DNA of 64,000 bases. It comes from Tubiluchus corallicola (Eukaryota; Priapulida; Priapulimorpha; Priapulimorphida; Tubiluchidae). Shown piece after piece: positions 46,001 through 58,534 of the stretch; within the stretch, counting starts at the first letter, position 1, and the number at the start of each line of letters is the position of its first letter. Both the position numbers and the translations under genes were made by a program. The DNA lies in NCBI GenBank assembly GCA_030141605.1, contig JAQGDQ010002367.1:620501-684500 (forward strand), written 5' to 3'. The notes below the pieces were generated by a model that worked only from the letters and a program-made list of their open reading frames with translations, ran no database searches and was not told the origin of the DNA.

Positions 46001-49000
46001 CATGATCCCAGCTAAGCACATACTACTGAAAACAATAACTTGCAATAAGTTTTATACCTTTAAATACGAAACTCCCGTACCCTCCAAAGCTGACACGTAG
46101 AAAACTTCACTAAAGAAAGGCCAACCCTTTTTGTTCAACAGCACTTTGCGCAAAATCTTTTCCTTTTCTGACAGACCTTCATTAGACTCCAAGTGAGCAT
46201 CATAATCACCTAGTCTTTCAATTGGTGTTCTAAATCTATCTGTTTTCACGATCACAGGACAAGGCTCAACATTGTATAATTTTTTCAGTAACAGCATAGT
46301 CTCTTCAGAAATTTGGTTACTGTTTGCTCTGACATCAACTTCTAAAAAGTCTTGCTTTTCATTATATTTGTTTTTTTCCACCTTCAAATGTCTGTCAGCA
46401 TTTTTAAAGAGATCAGACATCTGCGGTTGTTTCTGACGAGCAGCTGGGACTCCGTGAGGTTTTCCACCTACAATACCTTCCGCAAGTTTCCGGGAAATGT
46501 CCAAAGCCAGCAAATCAGACTTCAGCAAGTCTACCTGAAAACAACACAATGCCAAGAAATATACAAATAGGATAATATAAAAGGACATCTATGTAGCAAC
46601 AGGAATACAAGAAACAAAGAAATAAAATCTGCAACAGTTTTGTTTGTGTATATGCAGTCAATGCATAAATGTTTGTGTATATGCAGTCAATGCATAAAGA
46701 ATTTGAAGACTATTTTACAGCTTTTTTCTCTTGACACCTGACATAAGCAAGATTTTGCACAGCAAAGAAAAATGCCATAATGGTGTTTATTTTAATGGTT
46801 TATTTAAAGGTATTTATTTATGATATAGCATCAAATATTAGACCTTGGAAAAGGATTTATGTTGAGGACAGCCTATACTGCCAATTTTTACATGCTGAAT
46901 AGTCTTTGAGTCATGAAGAAATTTATTAAGTAGCAGTCACCTTGACCATTCTAACTCACAAATGTAGCAGATATGGTGACGCCGATCCATGACAAATGGT
47001 AATGCCATGTATTCTAGTAAATGCTTAGCATTCCTAGTATATATCAAAGGAGACCATTGGACAGACTTTTGTGTATTCGATATACTGTTTTTAAAATACA
47101 CTGCAGATACAAATATAGGCAAACAGAGGAATGTATCAATAATTAATACATGACAAGTTGGCAAAAATCAATACAGTAACAACATTACTGTGTAATTTAG
47201 AAATGCTATACACCTTGTTTAAAATTAAAACAGATTTCTTATCTTGATGTTTGCACAGCATTTGAAGAATTTTGTAATCAATACACTGTCTTCCTACAAA
47301 GTTAGAAACGTCCACTATCACAGCAACTGAAAAAGAATTATGTGTATTTTTAGTATATATATATAAAATATAATTCATCTACTAGTTGTTAACTAAAAAG
47401 TTAAAATATTTTTTGATATTTTTGTATGCAGATCATGCCAAACAGAGCCAGAGCTATGCCACTTAAAGAGAAGCGCTACAGTTAGAAACCCAATAAATGC
47501 AAGAAAGCAATACTCAGTTTTAATCTCTAAAAAAATTTTGCACTCCACTGGGACTCGAACCAAACACCTTCCGCTTTCTGGGCAGTTATGCCAACCTAAA
47601 AATATGAGAACAGTGCAGAAAGTTGTCTTATAACTAACTGCTTAGTGGTAGATGGTATTTGATGATACTCTTCGTGAAGCAAACAGGACTGCAATAAGTG
47701 GGAAAGCAAATGCCTAGTAAAAAATTTCAACAGATAGGAAAAGTCCTAGAAAAAAATTGAATTGATATCCTGCATCTAAAAAAGGCAAGAAAAAATGAAA
47801 AGCAATAGTAAAACAAGTACCCCACGGAAACTATTGAAATCTAAAAGCCAATAAAGAAAGACCCAAATGACAGTTTCCTCCACAAAAAGCAGTGACAAAA
47901 GCAGTCTAATGTTGATGAGCAAAGAAATTATAAAATTTGACTTAAACGAAACACAAATAAATTTGCAACTTCATTTTGTAATCTGCCAAATAAATAAATT
48001 AAAATAAAATAAAATACCAAATGAATTCCTGTAACGAATGCCCACGCAAATTTGTAAAAATAAACAATAATTACTAGTCACAACAAAAAAGCGAATAACA
48101 ACAATTTTCAACCCATTTAAATGATCAATTATAATTATCTGGTTTTACAATTACTCTAGATAAGGAGATACATTTTTGTTAAAGAAAACGAAGTGTAATT
48201 ACTAAATGACTAGTTTTGTATAACCTGAACTTGAGAACAAAGCTAAATGACCACTAGTGAGGTTACTCACCAAAGACAAGTACTTTTCCTGCTAGGATGT
48301 TTAGCTTACAGCCAGGGCCATATTGTGACATTTTGGGTCCCCTAGGCCAATGAAATTATATGCCTCTCAGACGGAGCCACCCTCTAACTCGCCTGCACTC
48401 ATTTTCAAAATTTTTACTAGTGATATATATTAGGGACGTTTACGTAGCTTGTAGTAAACATATTGCAAAATTCTTTACATAAACTAGAACAGCCATCTTT
48501 TGTTTGTGAATAAAATATACTTTAAGAAATGTTACCATTTTACTATTTATTGGAAACCATACTACCACATATTTCAACACAGCCATAGTGGAAAAACAGA
48601 TTTGTTACCAAAGCTTGAGGGGCCCTGGGGATACTAGCCCATAGGAGTTGATATGGCCCTACTTACAGCTTTTTTGAAAAACCCAACGAGGCTTGAGGTC
48701 TTTCCAGCCAAATGTAGAAGCAGTGTCAAGAGCTAGACATTCTACTAACTGCACTATACTACTAGGATGATATGAAGAACAAATAATTATGAACCTTGAA
48801 CAGAGTTTAGTAAGAAATAAGTCAAAGCAAATAAGATGGTGCAAAATTTCTCAAAAAAATAAAATGGTTCACAAATTTGAAAATATTAAACTTACCCAAA
48901 TCAGCTTCATTTAACGATGCTTCCGGATCGTCAACAACTGAATTTTCCAAGTTGTGTCTGTCGATAAAAAATTAATTATATTATGTAAAAGATAATTCAT

Positions 49001-52000
49001 TCAACATTTCGACAAGCTGCCAATTCCAAAATACACGTTTTCTAGTTGACTGAACAAATTTTCTTCACATATTTATAAATATTTAGAAACAACAAAGTTA
49101 AAGTTAGTTTATAGAACTTATTTGTCATCTTGTGACATTTTGCTTTCTTGCATCTATTGTTGCAAATTCTGCAAAGAGTAGTGCAATTCTAAAATTAACA
49201 TACTGCATTTTGGTCCTTTAATAATTAATTAATAACAATTTATTAGCGTGACTTTCCAGATGGCTCGTTGACTTTACAGAATTAAAAAGTATAATAAGAT
49301 CACGGAAATAAAAAATGTTATGCAAATTAAAATCACATTACATCAGGCGACTAACATTTACAAAAACAACTAAAATTTATAAATTATGGGTTACTAAAAA
49401 ATAAAGAAAATAACAGTGTTTTATTTGAGAGTTAAAACAAGGAGACATGGAGACATTTAAAATGTAGGGACAGCTGTTTCCAAAGTTGAGGGGCAGCACA
49501 AAAGAACGACTCTGGGAAGTAACTCTGCTAAGTAGCTTACTAGACCTCAAGTCAATACTCACGATATACTCACGTCAATACTCCTGATGAAATATAACAT
49601 GACCAAGTTAAATTTAGTAGTGCCTGTTTTTTTTGTTTTTTGCTTATGTCAAGCTACGAAACATTAAAGCTCTACTAGCAGTACACATTCGATTACTCAT
49701 TTTACTTTGCCTAATGACTTGCTTTCCTAAAAAGAAGCTTCTTTGTTCCCTATTTGATGACCCACTTAGTATAGTAAATGCAACAAAAATCAGTCAGCAA
49801 CTGTTGACAGTATTCTAACAATTACTCTATTCCACATGTAAGTTCATGCAGAATACAACATGAGGGTTTCATAAAACGTTTTCCGCAAAAAGTGTTCATA
49901 ACAGCACTTACTTTTTACCATGGTGTTTACTAATGATACCAGGCGTGTCAAGAATCACCTAAAAATATAAATCTTAAACATAACAGCTTGAAAACGCATA
50001 CTAGATATCATTTTGATATGTTCTAATTAAAACTATATTCTAGAACAGATCCACTGACTATAATAAAATTTCACATTTATGCAAGATGAAAAGAACTGAA
50101 AATTCACCTCAAAAACCTAGAATAGTGAAACGCTAACTTCTAGCGGATGACTGATTGAAAAAAGGGTAAATATTTCTGATAGGCTCTCACCACACTACAC
50201 CTTGCACAATTTTAGGCTGCATTTCCACTGCATTCACACAAACACATGCATACAGATTTTTCCGTTTGCACATTTTACATCTGCAAAAGTTGTTTCTACT
50301 GCATCCGAACTCATTACACTGTACTTGTATTACAATGTGGCAAAAATAATCAAGTCAGGGGACTTTCGAGGAGAACGAAGCATGCATTTCCTGTTAATGG
50401 TTTAAGAAACGCAATACAGAATACAGCTGATAATAGTCATCTCTTATAATTTTCTCCACTGTAACTAATTATGCGATGCAATTTTGAGAAAGTGTAAAAG
50501 GCCTATATGTTTAGCAATTGCAACAAGTCAAATTGACTGATTCGAAATTCGCAGACAATAAATTTGACAATGTTTGCCATAAATTTGACAAAATCCATTG
50601 AATAAAGAATTGCAAAATCAGACCCAAATTTATGGAAATGCTGAAAAAAGCAAAATTTATAGTAAAAACTAAATGTTTGTTCTTCATCACTGACCTTACA
50701 AGCTATTTCAGCTCACACCTGCCTTGTGAAATTTCTAAGACCGTATATAAGTTCATTTTGTCACAGAGGGAAGGTCTAATCTCTACAGTGTTTCCAGAAA
50801 TGAACTTTTATGTCAGCAGAAAAATGGTTTAACAAGTAAAGTGTATGTAATGGAAATGACAAGCATGGAAAACAATGACTTGCAAAAATGCACTATTGCT
50901 TCAATTTTTTTCCGTATGAGCGACATTTTCCGTATGTCTGTGTGGATGCAATGGAAATGCAGTCTTAACAACATGAACAACAACAACAACAAACATCGTA
51001 CAGGTTTCAGTATTTTTAGAAAGCAAAGTATAAACTATTTCAGAAAGACTTACTTACAATTTGTGCATTGTCTTCCACAATTACAGCAAGAGTCTTCCGC
51101 CTTGTCGTATGAACTTTCACTGATGTTGAACAAACCTTTAATGAATAATCAATTATTAGCAGCAGAAATTATTCACAACACATAAAAAAAGTGTTTTATT
51201 TAATAATCTTCGCAGCGCATTATCTGAAGTAATACAGTGTCTGGCATACCTTTGTTAATCATTACAAAATTGAAAAGAGTTTACAATTCCTCACACAAAC
51301 GAAGACAAACTTTGTGAGACTTTTAATGACACTTTATCTTCTTTATGATTATCTCAGAAGAGCACTATCTTATTTTCAAGCTAATTCCCCACACAATTTA
51401 AATATCCTAACCCTAACTCTAACACTAACCCTAACCCAAACCCTAATCCTAACCTTATCCCTAATCTGTTTCACGAACCAATTTCTTGTGTGTGAAGAAT
51501 TGTAAACTTTAGCCAGAAAATCTTTACCCCAGTAAGAACTAAAATACCATAATGGGGTGGACAGAAAGACAGTTTTATGAGCTTTAAGTCAAATTAGAAT
51601 TACTTTAACATTCAGTGCCAAAACATCAATTATTAATCAACCTTATAAAAAAATCATTATTCTCATGATCAGGAGGCATGCCTTGCAAAACCATGCAAAA
51701 CTTCGGATGAGCAGTGACCTAGTACCAGGCAAAAATTACCTACAAATTAAAGTTAAAACGCATTTGCTCCAATGCCTGAAAATTCAGCTTAAAAAACAAA
51801 TTATCAAAATATCTTTATTTTCAGACAACAGTCATGAGTTACTAAAGAATCAAATGCCTGAAAATTCAGCTTAAAAACAAATCATCAAAATATTTCTTTT
51901 CAGACAACAGTCACGAGTTACTAAAGAATCAAATGCCTGAAAATTCAGCTTAAAAACAAATCATCAAAATATCTTTATTTTCAGACAACAGTCATGAGTT

Positions 52001-55000
52001 ACTAAAGAATCAAATGCCTGAAAATTCAGCTTAAAAACAAATCATCAAAATATCTTTATTTTCAGACAACAGTCATGAGTTACTAAAGAATCAAATGCCT
52101 GAAAATTCAGCTTAAAAACAAATCATCGAAATATCTTTATTTTCAGACAACAGTCATGAGTTACTAAAGAATCAAATGCCTGAAAATTCAGCTTAAAAAC
52201 AAATCATCGAAATACCTTTATTTTCAGACAACAGTCATGAGTTACTAAAGAATCAAATGCCTGAAAATTCAGCTTAAAAACAAATCATCAAAATATCTTT
52301 ATTTTCAGACAACAGTCATGAGTTACTAAAGAATCAAATGCCTGAAAATTCAGCTTAAAAACAAATCATCAAAATATCTTTATTTTCAGACAACAGTCAT
52401 GAGTTACTAAAGAATCAAATGCCTGAAAATTCAGCTTAAAAACAAATCATCAAAATATCTTTATTTTCAGACAACAGTCATGAGTTACTAAAGAATCAAA
52501 TGCCTGAAAGTTCAGCTTAAAAACAAATCATCAAAATATCTTTATTTTCAGACAACAGTCATGAGTTACTAAAGAATCAAATGCCTGAAAATTCAGCTTA
52601 AAAACAAATCATCAAAATATCTTTATTTTCAGACAACAGTCATGAGTTACTAAAGAATCAAATTAAGTCAAAATAAACGAATTTTGAAATGCCAAAATCT
52701 ACATCAGTGTTACAAATAACAGATATCTACCTAAGAACAAGATCATACTATATTTAAATTTACCACTACAGTAAATAGCAATGGTAAAAACTGAAACGCA
52801 ATACAGCGGACACGTTGTTTAGCAAATTCACTTTGGGACTAAAGTGTTCTGACCCAATTAACCCACCAAGTCATTGGGACAAGGTCTTACTTCATGCTTA
52901 AGGTGTATGAGTCATCATCTTGTATACAATACAAAAGTCCCAAAGCTTAAATGAATTTCAGAAGCAAATTAATGCCTGAACTGAATGTCCGAGAAATATT
53001 TATAATATCTGAAATTAGTTAAAACACTATTTTTATAAAAGTTAATTAGTAAAAAAAAGTAAATAAAAAATTCTGCTTTTAAAGAACTACAAGAATTTGT
53101 TTATTCACACTAAAAACATAGGAATATGTGTATGGTCGACCTTTTCATTTTTTGTGAAGAAGTTGGCCAATAATGTTTTCACAGTTATAAAAATGCTTAT
53201 AATCTCAGCTCATATTCATGTAAAACAGCTACCACACGACTAAGGTTTGTGCATCTCGTGAGCATCACCTTTACGCTTGTAATATCGCAAAGATTGCTGT
53301 GCACAGCAGGAAACTTCAAAAGCAAATACACTGTCAGTAATTAAGGGTATAAATTCTTGAACAATGAGGCTGACTGGGGCAAACAAGTAATGCTTTCAAA
53401 GAAAATTGTTATGCTAGCTTATTGGGCGAATATAATAAATGTACCTGCTTACAAACAAAACATGCTTCGTTTACACATATTATAATGTACAAAAGTGAAA
53501 CAAATATCATCTAAAGTGGTAACAGCTATTTGTACGGTATGCTCCAGTTTAAGTACATGCAGTAAAAACAATGAGTCAACCGAGTCTCATACTAGACGTC
53601 TATAAGTCCATTAAGCAAATGATTCTATTAACCGTGAGTCTAGTAAATGGCACCCATTGTATTAATTATGTTAGACGCAAGAGATAATTATTTGTATGAC
53701 TAAGTTTACAACTCGTTATCAAATAAGCTGTCTTTATAATACTTTAAAAGAGCTATTAAAATCATACTCACCCTCTGTCCCAGCAAGTGATTTGTCAGCG
53801 TTGACTTTCCGGTATTGGGAGTTCCGAGAATGGCAACTCGTAATAAGAGTGGATTGGATGGTTGTGCAGGACAGGCATTAAGCCATTTCTTGTACTCATC
53901 TGGAAATGGGAAGCCAAGTACTAGACTTAATTTTCAACCATTCATAATTCACAATCATAAAATTTGATATTTATATTTAAGAAAAATATTTAGGACACGA
54001 AATAAAAAACATCTCCACATACATAATCCAGACAACAAAGCTCAATTGTAAACTTTTCTCAAGTTCAAAATCCTAGCCCCAAACATTCCTTTCCATCCCA
54101 AAAGAAAAGAGAAAGCTTTTCATTATTTCCGAGTTTTTGTGATTTTCTGTGTTAATGGGAGGAGACTTTCCTGTGTCAACTTTTCACCTCTGTCAGTGAC
54201 ATGTTGATTTGTCTAAACGCTCAGCGTCCTAATTTTCAGAATAAAAGGCCTGAACAATGAATTTCAAAGAAGTGATCAAAGTGAACAGTGAACAAAGAAG
54301 TGATCCTGAGAAAGAGTGATTTTATCAATTGATGCTTCGCCTTACGGCTTGGGAGCTGTTATTGCTCATAGGTTCCAGATGGTATTGAAAGGCCTATCAG
54401 TTTTGCCTCTAGGACCTTGGCCCCTGCGGAAACTATAAATCTTCTTGAGTTTCTAGATGCTTTCCTACTGGCGTTGATCTCATTAGTATTATCTTAGGTG
54501 ACATGTACTTGATTTTCCATCTCTTAGTTTTTGCTAGTTCTAGTTCGAAGAGTTAGTTCTTTTGCATTATAAAGTTTCAAGTTCTTTGATGTTAGTGCTC
54601 TGTTCACTTACAGTTCATAGTTGCATAGTTTGAAGTTATCAAATGTTCAAAGTTATAGCACTATACCTACAATGTATTGTACTGTAGTTGAACGTTCTAA
54701 GTTTATGTCATTCACTGCAATGTTCATTTGTTCAGAACATATAACTCATTGTTTCAGGCAAAGCAGAATTTTTCTTTGAAGTACCTCTATTAATTTTTAG
54801 TTCCAATGATTAAGAATATTTTCTTTTCCAATTACGTGCATCACTCAAATAAGTAAGCATAATGCTAAGTACTATAAAACTTTGAACCTTCTACGGAAGA
54901 TTCTTTTGGGATATACTATAAAATTCACATTTCTTCCTCTTAAAAATATACACTACTGTTGTAATTACTATTTATCCCAACTAGACATAAACAGTTACCA

Positions 55001-57418
55001 AGAAGCCACAAAGATTATAAAGTGGCAGTGTCGAAAAGTTAGTTAAAGTTTCTACTCAGTTACCATTTGATCGGCTAACATTTCTTTCTGCAGTTGCAGT
55101 TGAATTAGAAACATCTGATTCTGCTAGCTGGGACACAAAGCGAACAAGTAAGGGCACTGGCAATTTATAGAACTGGCTCCAACATTTCAGACAAATACCT
55201 AAATAAGAAATGAAAAGTGTGTAGTTGTTAGTAATAAATACTCTGAAATAAGATAATATTTATGAAGAAACAGCAACCTTACAGCAAGGAAAACCATTTT
55301 CTTATTATGTTATTTTGCTTTACCCTTCTCAATACATGCTTATTTTATCTCAGCTATTTGTCATTTTATAGCTATTATGTTTGACAGTCTTTCTTTCGAT
55401 TTGTCGTTAAATTCTCTCTTCAAATTGCAAGGTGTTGTACAGTAAGTCCTCGCTGAATGATGCTAATGCATTTCAGCAAAATGCGACATTAAATGAAATG
55501 CTCGTTAAACGAAACCAAGACTTCCATAGAAAGTAATGTAAAAGAACTGAGATGAGTCCAAGAAGCAAAAATCGTTGCTGTTTAAATCATGTACATCAAA
55601 CCTTTAATGAGTTTTATTCATATTTTTACTGATTATCTACAGATGTTATCTTTTTTTGTGCACATGTGTCTTTTTGCACTAGTGTTTTTCCTTTACTAAT
55701 AGGTATCTTTACGACTTTTGTTACTTTATTAACAAAAGGTATAAATCAATTAAAATGAAATTATTCATTCATTGCAGCCTATATCTATATCTGTTTCTAC
55801 TTTGAAAATAAGCCCTTGAATGCTCTTAGCTTATAACCAGCAGAGTATTTGCTTGATTAGTTGACCAATTAATTTATGTGAGAAAAGTATCATTATCATT
55901 CACCTAGTATAATCGAATATATTATTTTAGTTTTAATTTCGATTACGAATCACACTTTGCCAATAAATGCCCCTATCACTTCATTATACATAATATTATA
56001 TGCATATTATGGCATTACGATTGTTCTTAATAGCCATATTTATAAAATTATTTGGTTATAACGACTTATAATATAACCTCTCTTCGCCCACATATAATCA
56101 ACATTATTTTTCTCATGATACGAAAAATTTTGGATGTATTATTGTACCATTAATTTTGCTAATGAATCACTTATATTCTTATAATTTGCCCCCCCCGCGC
56201 CCCATAGCCCATCTTTAATGGTTATGATGGCTACATTACTACCATTTAAATGTTCTATTTAAATTTGGGTACATATATGTGTATATGTATATCATTGTAT
56301 ATACAAGTAAGTAATATGGTGCATTGTAATACAAGTAAGTGGTGCATTGACAGATAATCACCTAATTCAAATTCATAACTATTTAAAAACTTTTTTCACT
56401 CTTTAAGGCTCACTCAAAGTCGTAATTACATATTATGTTTTCCTTTCTCAACTTTCAGGTTTATTGCTCTTATACCATTGCTATTATTACAACATTATTT
56501 CATCCTTATTTTCATTAAGTTATCTACAGAAGCATGCATAATTATAATCATTTTTTCATTTAAGTAAGGTGAGTGTGTTAATGACCGTATGGTCGTACAC
56601 TCACCTCACACTACTCAAATTATTTTATTTAACATTTATTAATGTGTTTGATATTGTATTTTTTTTCATAGTTCATAGATTATTTCTTTCTGTTTGCATG
56701 AAACTTATCTTTCATATTAATATCTAGCTAGACTTGCTAGCGGTCTCTTGAAGCCTGTATACAGGCAGTCAGCAGTTAAATACTGCACAGTGAAAGCCAA
56801 GCCCTGTATAAAGCGACCTTGAAACAATTTCAGGTAGTACTAATCTGGTTGTTATAGCAACAAGTTACAGACAAAATTAAACTCGGGTGCTTGGAGACGT
56901 ATAAATTGGCAAATAAATCTCGCTTAATGCAAACGGCTAGAATTTAGTATGTAGTCAGTCAGTAAGCCAAGCCATTATAATAATTGCACTGTTTGGGTTA
57001 CTAATGCGTTTTTAGAACAGAATAACGCAATTTGTACCGCTAAAATACTTCAAATTATGTATAAAAGTTGTAGATAAAATAAAAAGCCGTTGTAATAAAA
57101 TTATAATAATAAGTTGTAAGCAAAGTAAAAAAAATCCTCGCTAAAATGAAACGTGCGTCGTTAAGTGACAAAAAGGTGTGAAATGTTCAGCGTCGTTAAA
57201 ACCAAGCGTCGCTAAACGCAGTCGTTAAGCGAGGACTTATTGTATACTTTTCCACCTTTGCTTTTCGTATATCTTTTTCAGTTTTGCAAAAGTAATGTTG
57301 CGAACGAACAAAATACAGTGTTAACTAAAACTAATAACACATAACTTAATTTATATTAATTACCATGATTTGGCATTAACAATTTGGAAAAACACGAACG
57401 CTTCATGCTAGCTGACAT
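43066..57418 (-). CDS. ERAL1: ERAL1, Era-like mitochondrial rRNA-chaperone GTPase
   Basis: Eleven exons join in frame: 57418-57364, 55198-55064, 53899-53772, 51135-51058, 49958-49912, 48957-48896, 47326-47214, 46534-46058, 45229-45080, 44547-44467, 43209-43066 (stop TGA), giving 489 residues. GTPase motifs are G1 GTPNTGKST (89-97), G2 Thr in VHTTR, G3 DTPG (136-139), G4 NKVD (205-208, split by an intron) and G5 SAL (about 354). The C-terminal KH domain has VIGKEGV and ends FQCPVKLRLAV. Known ERAL1 binds 12S rRNA and assembles the small mitochondrial ribosomal subunit. Exon 1 (MSASMKRSCFSKLLMPNH) is short and basic, consistent with a presequence; its only support is phase, a GTAATT donor and length, so it is the least certain exon. 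The ~145-residue stretch between G4 and G5 is long and charged, as in vertebrate ERAL1. Exon phases all agree. Confidence 0.92.
47515..47600 (-). mobile_element. tRNA-derived SINE, family 3, copy 2
   Basis: On the minus strand a tRNA-like head ends in GTTTGGTTCGAGTCCCAG (strong B box) and is followed by TGGAGTGCAAAATTTTTTTA. The copy at 25558-25640 has the same continuation. It lies in the ERAL1 intron between the exons at 48896 and 47326. Confidence 0.6.
48313..48661. mobile_element. Non-autonomous hAT element with perfect 8-bp target duplication
   Basis: CTTACAGC occurs immediately before (48305-48312) and after (48662-48669) a 349-bp segment. The segment ends are CAGGGCCATATTGTGAC and, inverted, TAGGGCCATATCAAC. 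Perfect 8-bp duplications and CAGGGCC ends are typical of hAT MITEs. There is no transposase frame. It lies in the same ERAL1 intron as the family-3 SINE. It looks younger than the element at 40669. Confidence 0.87.
51406..51464. repeat. Interstitial telomere-like repeat (CCCTAA)n
   Basis: About 60 bp of CCTAACCCTAAC-type units with variants (CTCTAACACTAA, CCCAAA, CCTTATCCCTAA) lie in ERAL1 intron 3. This is the TTAGGG-type animal telomere motif, degenerate and short. Confidence 0.75.
51772..52663. repeat. 81-bp satellite array, 11 copies
   Basis: Eleven head-to-tail units of 79-81 bp contain ATGCCTGAAAATTCAGCTTA, AAATCATCAAAATATC, TTTATTTTCAGACAACAGTC and ATGAGTTACTAAAGAATC. Copies differ by only a few bases (for example CGAAATACC versus CAAAATATC), so the array is recent or homogenised. 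It lies in ERAL1 intron 3. On the ERAL1 strand each unit carries AATAAA and a TGAATTTTCAG acceptor-like site. Confidence 0.96.
54290..54500 (+). pseudogene. Ty3/gypsy-type RNase H relic
   Basis: The plus strand reads SIDASPYGLGAVIAH, followed after a frame break by ERPISFASRTLAP. These are the first two RNase H blocks of gypsy-type polyproteins (DASPYG.GAV..H; ERPI.FASRTL). No other pol domain is visible around it. It lies antisense in ERAL1 intron 2 and is dead. Confidence 0.88.
55440..57242. mobile_element. ~1.8-kb TIR element with TA flanks, no transposase
   Basis: The left end CAGTAAGTCCTCGCTGAA and the inverted right end CAATAAGTCCTCGCTTAA match at 16 of 18 positions, and both are flanked by TA. 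Subterminal CGTTAA/GTCGCTAAA motifs recur at both ends. TA duplication and AT-rich interior fit a non-autonomous Tc1/mariner/pogo-type element. The interior has no coding frame. It fills most of ERAL1 intron 1 (57363-55199). Confidence 0.8.
56567..56606. other. Perfect-arm DNA hairpin
   Basis: AGGTGAGTGT (56567-56576) pairs perfectly with ACACTCACCT (56597-56606), and an inner GACC/GGTC pair closes a GTAT loop (583-594). It sits inside the 1.8-kb TIR element. The left arm contains a splice-donor-like GTGAGT on each strand's reading. Confidence 0.7.
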
Positions 57419-57763
57419 GTTTCCAGTTTACATCGTGCAAATAATTAGCGCACCGTAGAGATCTTTGACTTACTCCTTGAACTTAGTGTTGAAATTATGA
57501 TTTTTGTCTCGTAATTATTTAAAAAAACAAATGAAAATCAGGTAACTATTACTGCATTTTAATTTATTTGGAGCTTAGGATCTTTATGCTGAACAACAAA
57601 TTGAAATGCTAATCCAAAATGATTTTGCTGAATAAATTTGGGCAGAGAATCCCTAAACAAACACTGCTATTGTTAAGAATAACAGAGAGAAACAACAGCA
57701 GAAACAACAATAACATTTATAATAATAATAATAATAATAAAAATAAGAATAAGAATAATAACG

Positions 57764-57823
<60 letters not shown>

Positions 57824-58534
57824 CTGTAATTATTATACCTAAAATTACACTACCGTGAAGATGAACATTAATGAAAATTGAAAGTGTATAGGCAAATTAA
57901 CAATCGATTATTCTAGAAAAAGAAAGCAAAATGGAACCAGTGAAAGCACACCACAATGTAGACATGAACAACAGAATTATTAACTAAATTAAACTGAAAA
58001 TGTTTAATGGCAGAATATAAGTTAGGCAGAAAAGATGTCAAATAGGCAATCTAGCTGTCATCGTAATTTACACTGGACGCCAAAACAAATAACACAGATG
58101 ATAATAAAATTAAGAGTAATCTGTAGAATAAACGGAATAAAATTTAACGTTGATCAAGTATGATGTATTGCGCATTCAAGTTTGCTACTTTGCACTAGAG
58201 TTCTCGACTTCTTGCCTCTCGGCCTGGCGTGAACAAGTGTTACACGGTAGTGCTACTTTGTTACGTTTTATGTAAAACAACAACAACCTAAGTTGAACAC
58301 TGCTGAACATCTTAATGAACTAATGATGTCAGGAGCTAAACTTTGAACATTGTTAAAACGTGCTATGGCATTTCGCCTGAGATGGTTTTATAAGTTTTGT
58401 AGTTAGTGCCCAGGCATTATTGCACTCTTTAACGTTCTTCGTGAATGAAATACTAGTAGGCCTACTAGTCACAGTGTTCAAAAAGGACAACACCTTTTTA
58501 AACTGATATAACGCGTCTACTTTTGTGTCTTTTG
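57419..58534. promoter_or_regulatory. Divergent ERAL1/TRMT11 promoter interval
   Basis: The two start codons face away from each other across 1.1 kb, so both promoters must lie here unless there are unseen 5' exons. No convincing TATA box was identified. An (AAT)n microsatellite occupies 57714-57822; the Asn-rich frame on it is an artefact. Confidence 0.6.

Noticed and set aside
48665-48760. Another tRNA-like head on the minus strand beside the hAT element
   Set aside because: Box matches are too weak and no shared SINE body follows.
51772-52663. Possible CRISPR-like direct repeats
   Set aside because: Units are contiguous 81-bp repeats with no unique spacers, in an animal intron; a satellite.
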